This document shows, in pieces, positions 32,160 through 42,425 of a stretch of DNA of 64,000 bases. Made by a program: the position numbers and the translations under genes. This DNA is from Clavaria fumosa (Eukaryota > Basidiomycota > Agaricomycetes > Agaricales > Clavariaceae), in assembly GCA_951802425.1 (NCBI GenBank), contig OX637794.1, positions 806,001 to 870,000 on the forward strand, written 5' to 3'. Position 1 is the stretch's first letter; the number at the start of each line of letters is the position of its first letter. The notes under the pieces were generated by a model. The model had not been told where the DNA came from. It saw only the letters and a list, made by a program, of their open reading frames with translations, and ran no database searches.

Positions 32160-34920
32160 CCAGCTAGCTTGGCCTTGTCAGGGTGGGAGAGGAAGAAGTC
32201 CCGGAGAAGCAATGTTACATTAGTGAGGTTCCTACGGGGCTCCCAAGTGTTTTCCTCCACTGGATATCCCAACCACTTCACCAAGTACTTCACCCCACCT
32301 TCTTAACATCAAGGATCGCCTCCACATCATACTCCAGGTGGTCATCATCAATCGTAGGGGGCGGAGGGGGAGGCAGGTTCTGAGAAGGGAAGGAAGGGGG
32401 GTGGTATGGTGTCAACAGCAACTCATTGAAGACCCGATGGATGCGCCAGGCCCGAGGGAGCTTGAGGCGATACCCAGCAGGTCCCACCTTCTCCTCAACT
32501 GCAAAGGGGCCTGCTCTCTTGTTGTCAAGCTTTTTACAGGGCCGGTCCATCTTCAAGTTTCTAGTATCCAGCCAGACCAGATCTCCCTCAGAGTACTCCC
32601 AACTTGGGTGTTTCCCCTTATCGTAGCTCTTCTTCATCACTGCCACTGCTTTCTCCATTGCCTCCTTGGCTGCTCTTCGGGACTCCGTGAGCTTAGCCAT
32701 CCACTCATCCACCACCGGGTTCACCTCAGAAGGTGGCCGGAGCCCCCCATTCCATGGGTGTCATCCATAATCAAGGAAGAAAGGTGTCTGTCCTGTCGCT
32801 GAGTGCTCACGATTATTAAGAGCAAACTCCGCAGTGGACAACCATTCAGCCCAGTCATCCTGGAGATGGTCCACATAAGCCCAGAGATAGATCTCCATCT
32901 CCTGGTTCGCCCGTTCCATCTGTCCATCAGTCTGTGGATGAAAGGCAGTACTTGGATTTGCCTTTACCCGGATCATGGAGTAGAACTCTTTCATGAAGCG
33001 GGACACGAACTGGGACCCCCGGTCACTCACAACTTGTGAGGGACTCCATGGTCACGAAACACTCGATCCCGGAGAAGACGCGCCGCTCCAAGTCCTGTGA
33101 GGTCGAGCCCGATCACTTCGAGCAGTGTCCGTTTTGTGAATTTGTCGACAATAACAAGGATGGCGTTATGTCCATGGGAGAGGGGGAGGGGACCGACCAG
33201 GGACCATCGGGCACCAGATGGGGGTGCAGTGGGGCAGCATGCTTGGTACGGTCAGGCTTCGTCCGCTGGCATGTCTCACACCCCTGGGCATACCGATCCG
33301 CATCTTTTACCATGTCCGGCCACCAATAACCCTTCACTAGTGCTGCTCTCAACTTCCGGGGCCCAGGGTGTCCAGCAGCGGGGAGGTCATGCTCAAACTC
33401 AAGAACAGCCTCACGAGCTCCTAGGGGGACCCAGGTGACTATCCCCTTTCACCAGAGTCCAGCACGATCTCGTGTCCACTCATCATCAAGCTCCTCCGGC
33501 TTCTGTATGTGTACCACACTATTTTTCTGGAGTAGCGTCTCCATTTCCGATGTGAATGACACATGGACTTTCATTTCTGAGAAAACCTGCACTGGTGCAT
33601 CCTCCTCCACCATCTCCCCATAGTCTGGTCTCCGGGAGAGTGCATCTGCCTTTGTATTCGACTTGCCAGTGCAATACTTTATCTCAAAGTCAAAGCACTG
33701 GAGCTCTCCAACCCAATGAACCTGCCTCGGCTTCAACTTCTGGGGCTTCCGGAAGTACTGGAGGTTTGCATGGTCTGTCCAGATCTCAATCGTCTCCTCT
33801 GCTCCAATGAGGTATGCTTGCCACTCGCGAAGTGCCCGAATCACAGCCAAGAACTCCTTGTCGTACACATCGTAGTTCTTCTCAGCTGCAGTGAGGGCCT
33901 TGGAGATATAGTCAACAACTCTCCAGGTTCCATCTGTCTGCTGCTGCGAGAGCACTTGCATCTGTCTCTACCTTCCATCTCCCTTTGTCCTGAGGCAGAG
34001 CCAAGACCGGGGCCGATACGAGTGCCTGGCAGAGATCTCGGAAGGCTGCTTCCTCCTCCTCCTCCCATTTCCATGGAACATTCCCAGTCAGCCGGAAGAG
34101 TGGCTTTGCCTGGGCAGAAAGATTTGGGATGTGCCGGCGGAGGTAGTTCAGCATCCCATTGAACCTCTGGACATCCTTCACATTCTTAGGACATGGCCAA
34201 TCTTGGACTGCCGCACCCTTGGCCGGATCATGCTCTAGTCTGCTGTGGGAGATCTTCATCCCCAGGAAAATGATCTCACTCTTCTCAAACTCGCATTTAC
34301 TGAGTTTGAGACACAACCCATTCTCTCTCGAAACCTCCCTTTGCATCAATCTTAGAGTAGATTGACACTCCTTTAAGCACATCCACTGTGTCTTGGATGT
34401 GGGGGAGGGGGTACTTGTCCTTGATCAGGTGTGCATTCAGCCTCGAGTAGTCGATGATCGGCCGCAGCTTGTCCTTCTCATGTTTGAAGAAGAAGGGGCT
34501 GGCATATGGGGATTTCGAGGGCCGGATTCGTCCAGAAGCAAGCTGCTCATCCACCCAACGGTTCATCTCCACCATCTCCTGCCGTGTCAAAGAATACAGC
34601 TTGGAAGAGAGGTGCTCAGGGTCCTTTTTGAACTCGATCTTAATATCGAAGTCTGGTCAGGAGCAGGGAAGTTCATCCCACTTTGCTTTACTAAACACCA
34701 AAGGGCAGCGGCTGGGCCAATCGGGGGTAGGGCCAGAGTTGGGAAAACGGGTGTCCAGAATACTCGTGGATGCGAGGGTACTCATTTTCAGGGGTGCAGA
34801 GGCTTGTGGGGATGGGGAACACTGTGGGGGGCAGCAGGTAAGGCTCAGCTCTGCCTTCTGCCAGTCGATATCCGGGTTATGCCGCTTGAGCCAGTCATGC
34901 CCAAGGATGACCTTGTGGGA
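32160..34920 (-). pseudogene. chromovirus C pol remnants
   Basis: From right to left: a short protease end, RT start (SGRIRPSKSPYASPFFFKHE, 34590-34297), a junction that skips the YVDD region, RT thumb (34382-33912), RNase H (33961-33449), integrase zinc-binding region (33352-33113), integrase core (DRGSQFVSRFMKEFYSMI, 33030-32761), GPF/Y module and chromodomain start (32724-32290). The multiple frames show indels. The Arg codons at 34528-34530 and near 33021 remain CGA and CGG where A has TGA. Confidence 0.88.
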
Positions 34921-36150
34921 CTAGGTCTTTCCCAGCAGAAAGTGGATCCGCTCCTGGTGGTCACCAACTCTCACCAGCACCTCTATCCCATACCGGACCT
35001 TTCCATTCCTGTTCTGCATCCCATCCACATTATACATGGTGATTGGGTTCAGCAGGAGAGATGGCTCCAGTCCCACTCCTTTCGCCCACTCCAAATCCAT
35101 GAAGCAGTTGGTGCACCCTGAGTCGACAAGGGCCTTCATTGTGGTCTCTTTGCCAGTGCTGAAAGCCTCCAAGTGCACCTGGATGGCTAGCTCTCGTGGC
35201 ACATGTTTCCACACTTCTGGCCGCACTCTGGTTAGGCGCTCTGCCAGTCTCACTTCCTCCTTCACCTCAGCCCCAATTCGGGTATGTCTCCGCTGCAAGA
35301 TAGTATATCGGGGTATACTTGCAGCAGGCACAGGGACGGAAAGGGGGCTGGCACACTTCTTCTCCCCAGCAGGAGTCCTCCTCTCTCTCTCACACAGCTC
35401 TATGCAGGCTCGGAGCCATGCAATCTCTTTCTCATATCCCTCCGCCATTTGGGGGGCACATGGTGCTGCCCGGGTTTGGGCCCTTGGGACCTGCAGACAT
35501 GTATCAGGCAGGGGGCAGAAACGGACAGCATGGCCAGTCTGGTGGCATCGGAAACAACATCTCTCATCAGCAGGGGCCCATCCTTGGGCCATGGCCACAT
35601 CTGGAGTACACAGCAGAGGGGTCACAAGAGGTCGCGAAACGGTCGTGGTGGGTCGCGCGGGGGTCACGGTGGGTCGCGGTGTCCGTTCTGTGAGTATCCC
35701 ATCCAGTCGCCTTTGCTGGGCATCAAGCCTCTCAGCCAGCACCTTCCATTCTCCATATGTCTCTGGCATCGGGGAGACACCATAGATTCTCTCCACCAAC
35801 CTCCTACTCAGGTTCAACTCCAGCCAATGGACTAGGATTCCTGAGTCCTTCTCTGCACTCAACTTCGTCCGTCGGAACAGTGTCTCGAATTTCGTGAAGA
35901 ACTCTGGTGCTGTCATGGCACCCTGTTTCAGCCCTGCAATATCGGCAAGGGCAGTTGCACGGTCATTCGGGTCATCAAATGCGCACTTCATCTCCTCCAC
36001 AAACTCTGCCCAGGTTCCGGCCTCGCCACTACCCAGGATCTCTTCTGCCTTCATATTTGCCCACTCTGCAGCAAATCCTTCTCCAGTAATTTTGCTAAGA
36101 GCAAAAAGGACCTTCACCAGGTCCACAGCATAGACAGTCAGGTTTGCCAT
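34921..36150 (-). pseudogene. chromovirus C gag and protease start
   Basis: An open 409-residue frame from MANLTVYAVDLVKVLFALSK holds a capsid-like domain (LVHWLELNLSRRLVERIYGV), a zinc knuckle CFRCHQTGHAVRFC, and then the protease ALVDSGCTNCFMDLEWAK, ending HFLLGK. The open frame makes this the best-preserved gag of the family here, but the downstream pol is dead, so I call it a pseudogene. The true start may lie a little upstream; relatives continue there in A. Confidence 0.88.
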
Positions 36151-36787
36151 AAATAGGAGGCGAAGGGATCGGAGGAATGTACAGAAGTTCCTTTTCTGCC
36201 CATCAAGGGGGCAACAGCTAGGTCCAGCATTCTGTAGCAGTGTAAAATAAAATTCTGGGCCTTCGGCACTCAGGATTTCTTCAATCTCTTAACAGTCCTG
36301 TCCTCTTAGGCTGCTCTTTTGTGTACTTATGTATCTATAGAACTCTTATTCTATGAAACTATTGGTAGTGTGGGGCCCAAATGGTGTCCCAGGTGGTCGC
36401 TCCACAACTCTTAATGAGTTGCCCGTGCACCCTTCTGACAATGGTCACAGAGCAAGGGCCCTGTCCACTGGACCAGGAAACTACAGAAAGACTATGTAGG
36501 GGCCTTTCCTTGCCCTGTACACTACACGATTCACTGGTACGTAGCTGTAAAACAAAGTTCCGGGCCTTGGGCACTCGGTATCACTTGGGGAGGGTCACAG
36601 TTGACTTCCTCCTGGTCTGGTCATGTGTATCTACACACAGTAAAAATTTCGTGCGGTTCTGTTACACACTGTGGGCAGGGTAAAGGAGAAGAGGATGATA
36701 GGGGCTGAGCTGTGACAATGTGTCACAGTTTGAAATTAAGGGTCCAGGCTAGCCAGGTTAGGACACGGGGCTAGGGCGGACAGGCGG

Positions 36788-36798
36788 ATCTTAGTATT
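36788..36798 (-). other. self-complementary primer-binding site of C
   Basis: ATCTTAGTATT on the + strand lies one base inside the 5' LTR, at the same position as in A, with its 11-nt complement inside the LTR. Conservation in two independent insertions supports a functional priming site. Confidence 0.8.
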
Positions 36799-36799
36799 A

Positions 36800-37088
36800 T
36801 ATCAAACTGGGTCTCACACAACTTAAGCGTAAGGTCATGATGACAATACTAAGATAAGGGGAAAAGAGTACAAAAATGGAAAGGACACAGTATATATAGC
36901 AAGAGCCTCGGGACTTGCCAACTTTCCCACGCTTGGACCCTCGGATCACGTGATGCGCCCAGGCCCAGGTCATGTGATCTTACGATTATGTAATCTGACC
37001 ACAGCCACAGGTCATGTGACCTTCCAACAACCCTCCCCAGTTTCTCCACAACTGCACTTTGGGATGGCTTACATAAGCAATCCTAACA
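36800..37088 (-). repeat. 5' LTR of chromovirus C
   Basis: This 289-bp partner of 31839-32129 is flanked outside by CATTT (37089-37093). Confidence 0.93.
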
Positions 37089-37093
37089 CATTT

Positions 37094-38367
37094 ACAACAC
37101 ACTCTGTCATGCATTGAGAGCCCAAGGGAAGATTGTGATTTGTGTGGCCTCCTCTGGAATTGCTGCTTTGCTCCTAAAGGGTGGAAGGACTTCCCATTCC
37201 AGGTTCAAAATTCCACTTCAGGTTCATGAATCCTCTACCTGTGCAATCAAGAGGAATAGTATGGAGGCAGAGCTCTTCCAGGCAGCTCACTTAATCATCT
37301 GGGATGAGGTGCCCATGCAACATCGTCACATCCCAGAGGCAGTCAACAACACTCTGAAGGACATTAGGGCCTGTGACAGGTTATTTGGAGGGCTCACTGT
37401 GGTCTTTGGTGGTGATTTCCAGCAGACTCTGCCAGTCATTGTCAGAGGTTCCAGGCCTCAAATTGTGAGTGCTTGCATTCAAAGGTCTACCTTCTGGAGG
37501 CAGCTCTCCATCATCACCCTCAAGAGGAACATGAGGCTGGGCTTGGATGCTGCTGAGCAAGACTTTGCTCAGTGGCAATTGGATGTAGGACATGGGAAAC
37601 ACACAGATACAGATGACAATGTCACCCTCCCTGACTCCCTCCACTGTGCAGAGAACAGCCTGCAGTCCTTGGTGCACTCCACATACCCTGAAATTGATCA
37701 GCTCCCCCACCCTCCTGACAACTACTTTTGTGAGAGGATGCTGCTCACTGCCAGAAATGAGGATGTACACAGGATCAATGCTCATGTCCTGCAAAGCTTT
37801 CCTGGACATGCACAAACATTTATCTGTGCAGACTCTATTGAATCAAGAGGTGATGAGCAGGACTCAATCCTATACCCTGTGGAGTACCTCAATGCCATCA
37901 ATGCTTCTGGGCTTCCCTTATCTGAATTGACTCTGAAGCTTTGCTGTCCTTTAATGATCTTGAGGAACCTCAATCCTGGCCAAGGGGTGTGCAATGGGAC
38001 CAGAGGGAGCTTGACCAAAATGACCAGGAGGGTGCTTGAGGTCAGACTTTTGAGTGGGGACAATGCTGGGCAGTGCATCCTTATACCTTGCATTACTCTC
38101 TCTCCATCAGACCTCCAGCTCCCATTTCAGCTTCGTCAATGTCAGTTCCCTGTCTGTGTTGCCTTTGCCATGACCATCAACAAGTCTCAAGGGCAATCAG
38201 TGAAGCATGTTGGATTGGCTTTGCAGACTCCTGTCTTCACTCATGGACAGTTTTATGTAGCAGTATCAAGGGTGACATCAGTGAATAGGATTAAGGCCAT
38301 TTGGACTCATACTTCCCCCCAGCCTGTAACCAAGAACATTGTATATACTGAAGTATTGTTGGACTGA
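37094..38367 (+). pseudogene. Helitron PIF1-type helicase, C-terminal part
   Basis: A 417-residue open frame continues the helicase from 31838. It holds VICVASSGIAALLLKGGRTS (motif Ia region), WDEVPMQ (DE box), GGDFQQTLPV, LKRNMRL, GTRGSL, FAMTINKSQGQSVKHVGL and YVAVSRVT, in the order found in PIF1/Helitron helicases, and ends EVLLD then TGA. This half is undamaged. Only the Walker A change and the insertion of C break the gene, so inactivation was probably recent relative to the Helitron's age. Confidence 0.92.
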
Positions 38368-38669
38368 TAGCCATGCCATATATTTCTCTTTTTCTTTTTA
38401 AAATACTTAACTACAGATCTCAACAACCACTGACTTGCTGACCAATTTTATGTAATAAATTTATGTAATCTGCTTATAGTTCAATAACCACTCATCAGAT
38501 TTGGAGGTGTGGGAATGAAAGTTCCCATGTCAACAAAGACTACAATACTGAAATATTCATAGCTCAGCAACCACTGGGCCAATGTTCACCAATTTTTAAA
38601 CAGTATCTGTACACCACTCAATTAACATTTTCTCTTCCTCCTTGCAGTGTCTGCAAGGGTTTTTGCTAG
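38368..38669 (+). terminator. Helitron 1 3' terminal region with hairpin
   Basis: An AT-rich tail after the helicase stop leads to CCTTGCAG-TGT-CTGCAAGG (38640-38658), then GTTTTTG and CTAG. The hairpin is the rolling-circle termination signal of Helitrons. Confidence 0.85.
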
Positions 38670-38759
38670 TCTCCTTATTAAATGAGGACAACCATGGGAA
38701 AGTGGGTGGCTATGCTTATTTGTAATTTCTGAGTCAGCAGGCATTTCAAACTCAGGTAC

Positions 38760-39420
38760 TCCCTCACCTTACTACATGGATCCCCTTGAAACTGGGTCTG
38801 TGGGTTGGGTCCATCTCTAATTAGGCTCAGTGAATTTTTCTAGGATTTTACCAGTTTTTTGGAAGGCAGGAGGAGCCCATTCGCTTTTTTGGGCATTTCA
38901 AACTCAGCTAAGGGAAACATTTCCTTACACCTCCACAACCAGTGCATGGAATTGCATGAAATTGGATAGGTAGATAGGGCCCCATCTGGAGACCCTCCCT
39001 TAATATTTTCAGGATTTTATCAGTAGAACTGCGGGCGTGGGAACCAATCCGCGCCGTGCCGGTTTCAAACTCCGACGTTCCAAAATGTCGCATGCATCTC
39101 CCCCCTCCCACTTTAAATTCAGGATAACTCACTCAACCTACTGCATGGATTCCGGTGAAACTTGGTCTGCAGGTAGGTCCATATCTAATCAGGCTCAGTA
39201 AATATTTTCAAGATTGGACCTATTTTTGCAAAGGCAGGGGAGGCAATTCGCTTTTGTGGGCATTTCAAACTCAGCTCCCTGCCCAAAAATTTCAATGTTT
39301 AGATCTATACAGAGCAAGAATCCATTCAAGGTCCAAGTGGCAAGGTTGTAGGCCCTTATGAGATCTGTCCCCTGTAATATTTCCATGATCTTTCATTGTT
39401 TAATTGAGCTGTGAGGGTGG
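38760..39420 (+). repeat. imperfect 150-200 bp direct repeats in Helitron 2
   Basis: Related segments start near 38778, 38948, 39149 and 39300. They share GAAAC..GGTCTG, AGGTCCAT.TCTAAT.AGG and CATTTCAAACTCAGC. They are strongly diverged and have no coding signal. Confidence 0.6.
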
Positions 39421-39699
39421 AAATGAGGGAAAAAATCTGGTATTTTTGTTGGTCATGTGACATGATTCTTTTGGCCGGCAATGACGTGGCTTGCGGTTGC
39501 CACCCCTCCTCCCCTCCTCTTCGTCTCCCCATCTACCTCGCTCACTCCACCTCGCTCACCCCTCCCCACTCACTACTCCTCTTCCTCCCAAACTTTCTAA
39601 TAACCCTCTGTGGGTTGTGACTAATGAAGGGGGGGTGATGGCAACGACGTTGAGGGACAGGTACGTTTGCTGCATTTCCTTTATTTTTATTTTTATTCA

Positions 39700-41658
39700 T
39701 TTTTGGACAGTGACGTGATGACAGCGACGGCTGCCACCACCGCTGCCGTACCCACACACTCTCCCCTCTTCCTCCTCTCTCCCCCTCTCTCCTCCTCTCT
39801 CCCCCTCTCCCTCTTTCCCTCTCTCTCTCTCCCTCTCCCCCTTCTCTCTTCTCCCATCCCGCAGTGACAACAGCTGCAGCGGCCACGACAGCAACAAAAA
39901 TGATGGTGACGACGGCGACGACGGGGGTGACAACAATAGCGGGGTGCAGGCAGCTAGGGGGCCATCAGGTGCGCCCTCTCTTTTCATTTTTCTCTTCAAT
40001 TTTTTTTTTCATTTTTTCACTTTTCATTTCTGGACAGCGACGCGACGACGGTGACAGGGGCACCCATTCTCCCTCTCCTCTCTTCCTCTCTCTCTCCCTC
40101 TCTTCCTCTCCCTCTCTTCTGGCAGCGAAGGGGTCCCCAGGTGCATCCCCCCCTTTTTCCCCTCTTTTTTTTTAAGCCTCTTTTCCTTCCAGGAGACAAC
40201 AGCCACAACAGTGGCTCTCTCTCTCCCCCTTCTCTCTCTTTCTCCCCCTCTCCCCCCTCTCTTCCCTGCCCCCAAGTGATGACGGTGACAACGACAGCAG
40301 CAGCGGCGTCAGCGGCAGTGGCGGCAATGCCACCGCTGCCCCCAGGTGCGTCCTCCCTTTCCCCTTCCCTCTTCTCCCTCTTTCCCTCCTCTCCCTCCTC
40401 TCCTCCCTGCCATGACGATGGGAATGACGACAGGGATGGCGGCAGTGGCGGCAATGCCTCCGCTGCCCCTAGGTGCATTCCCCCTCCCTCTCCTCTCCCT
40501 CTTCTCTCCCTCTCTCTCCCTCTCCTTCCCTTCCCCCAGTGAAAATGGCGATGGCGGAGGTGACAACAGTGACAGTGGAGGCAACAACGGCGACAGTGGA
40601 GGCAACAACGGCGACGGTGGAGGTGACAATGGCGACAGTGGCCATGACAACGGCAATGGTGGAGGCGACAACGGTGACGGTGGCTGCGACAACAGCGATG
40701 GTGGAGGCGACAACAGCAACAGTGGCTGTGACAACAGCGATGGTGGAGGCAACAACAGCGACGGTGGCCACGACAACAGCAATGGTGGAGGCAACAACAG
40801 CGACGGTGGCTGCGACAACAGCAATGGTGGCTGCGACAACAGCAATGGTGGAGGCAACAATGGCGACGGTGGCTGCGACAACAGCGACGGTGGCCGCAAC
40901 AACAGCAATGGTGGAGGCGACAATGGCAATGGTGGCTGCGACAACAGCAATGGTGGAGGCAACAACGGCGACGGTGGCTGCGACAACAGCAATGGTGGCC
41001 GCAACAACAGCAATGGTGGAGGCGACAATGGCAATGGTGGCAATGGCGGGGTGGTGGCTCCCTCTCCCTCCCCCCAGCGACGATGATGGCGGTGGTGACG
41101 GCGCCTCTCCCCTCTCCCTCTCGACAGCAGCGACCTCTCTCTCTCTCCCCCTCTCTCCCTCTTCCTCTCCCTCTCCCTCTCTCCCTCTCCCTCTCTTCTC
41201 TCTCCCCCCTCTCTCCCTTCCCTCACGCAATGATAGCGATGGCAACTGCGACAGCCGCTCTCCCCCCTCTCCTCTCTCCCGGCAGCAATGATGGTGGCGG
41301 GGCAACAATGACAGTGGGCGGCACCCTCTCTCTCCCTCTCCATCTTTCCCTCTCCCCCAAGTGACGACGGTGACAATGACAGCAGCGGTGGCGGCAACGC
41401 CGCCTCTGCCCCAAGGTGCGTCCTCACTTTCCCTTTCCCTCTTCTCCCTCTTTCCCTCCTCTCCCTCCTCTCCTCCCTGCCACGACAACGGCAATGACGA
41501 CAGCGAGGTGCGTTCCCCCTCCCTCTCCTCTCTCCCTCTTCTCTCCCTCTCCTTCTCTCTCCCTCTCCTGCCTTCCCCCCAGCGATGACAGTGACCTGGA
41601 CCCCCCTGCCACTTCCCACACTGGCAACCACTGCGGCAGCGACGATGAACGACGTTAG
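39700..41658 (+). repeat. Helitron 2 array of exon-like D/S/G/N-rich modules
   Basis: At least ten GA/GC-rich blocks alternate with C/T tracts. Blocks usually begin after CAG or AAG and end before GTGCGT or GTGCAT, so each has potential 3' and 5' splice signals. In one frame the blocks encode Asp/Ser/Gly/Asn-rich peptides (SDDGDNDSSSG, SENGDGGGDNSDS, SDDSDLDPPATS). Several (blocks starting near 40133, 40278 and 40539) begin in phase 2, and at least two also end in phase 2, so they could be skipped or duplicated without changing frame. The last block ends DDERR and TAG at 41656. Not every block fits: some lack an AG or shift phase. Either a decayed multi-exon gene or a composition-driven repeat. 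Confidence 0.55.
40556..41046 (+). repeat. 21-bp tandem array, about 23 copies
   Basis: The unit is close to GGCGACAACAGCAATGGTGGA, varying at GAC/AAC/TGC and AGC/GGC. It encodes GDNSNGG-type heptads in one frame and stays open in all three forward frames. It lies within the longest exon-like block. Confidence 0.93.
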
Positions 41659-42425
41659 GGGCTGACAGAGAGAAGAAAGGGGGAAGGGTTAAGGTTAGCA
41701 GCACCATCACTCCCCCCCCCCCCCCCCCGCACTGTCACTCCCCTCTGTCCATCTCCTCCCTCCCTTTCCTCCCCCTCTCTGCTCCCTCTCCCTTCAGCAG
41801 CAGCGGCAGCAACTCTCCCTCGCTTAGATACATATGTAAATAGTAAATAAATAAAATTTAAAATTTAACCCCTTTCTTTTGTGAGGGAGCAGGTGACACA
41901 GGAGCAGAAGATTATAAAGAGGGGGGCATTGCGAACCGCTCCTTCTTCTTTACCACCACCATCTCCTGTGGCACCTACCCTCCCCACCCCACTCTGCTTT
42001 CCTGTCCTCCTCTAACTTTGTGCCTGCCATGCCTGCCCCTCCCTGGCTGGGGTGCCATGCCTGCCCCTCTCTGGCTGGGGTGTTCTATTTCTCTGCTCTG
42101 CTTTCTCCAACTGAGTGTGGATTTCAGTGAACAAGCCTATTGAGTGTGAAGCCTAACTGCACAGCCATAGTTTGCTGCTGCCAAACCCTGTTCCTTTGGA
42201 GCAGACTGGGCCTCTTACACTCTGCAGGTGTCACAGTGCTTAAGTTTTGCCTCAGCTTGGGGTCCATTCCTCACTGTTGGCTTTGACTACCTTCTCACAG
42301 TCACTTCCACCTGCCTTGCAGAAAAGGGGTGACCAGAGAGGTCAATAAGCATATAACTGACACTGCCTTGTGGTGATTTCCCAAAGAAGCACTCAGGAGG
42401 GGATTGCAGAGAGTGTCTGGCTTCC
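41659..42425 (+). repeat. conserved Helitron block, copy 2
   Basis: This aligns with 30161-30958, including a C homopolymer with a small insertion at 41711-41728, and diverges after GAGAGTGTCTGG at about 42420. Confidence 0.85.

Larger units (their letters stand above)
31839..37088 (-). mobile_element. Ty3/gypsy chromovirus C, internally deleted
   Basis: LTRs at 31839-32129 and 36800-37088 belong to the same family as A. CATTT is duplicated at 31834-31838 and 37089-37093, and the split helicase codons join exactly when one copy is removed. Gag is open for 409 residues but pol is broken. Compared with A, a segment around the RT catalytic motif is missing (junction near 34335), so the element cannot move by itself. 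Confidence 0.94.
18280..38669 (+). mobile_element. Helitron 1, with nested LTR elements
   Basis: The 5' end is TCTCTTTATTAAACGAGG preceded by A, and the 3' end is CTAG at 38666-38669. An 8-bp-stem hairpin (CCTTGCAG, loop TGT, CTGCAAGG; 38640-38658) stands 11 nt before the end. Helitrons start TC, end CTRR after a short hairpin and insert between A and T. The element carries exon-like GC-rich modules, a conserved block and a PIF1-type helicase, the enzyme of rolling-circle transposition, but I find no HUH Rep domain, so it is non-autonomous or 5'-rearranged. Elements B, B' and C inserted into it later. Confidence 0.82.
38670..42425 (+). mobile_element. Helitron 2, head-to-tail with Helitron 1; 3' end not found
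   Basis: TCTCCTTATTAAATGAGG directly follows the CTAG of Helitron 1 and matches its 5' end, and the next 100 bp align with 18300-18370 (TGGCTATGCTTATTTGTAAT). A module array and conserved block copy 2 follow, in the same order as in Helitron 1. No helicase is present; similarity stops near 42425 where copia sequence begins. Confidence 0.78.

Noticed and set aside
40309..41710. Two reverse frames of 413-440 codons over the GC-rich modules
   Set aside because: They are composition-driven shadows of the 21-bp array and C/T tracts, with no domain.
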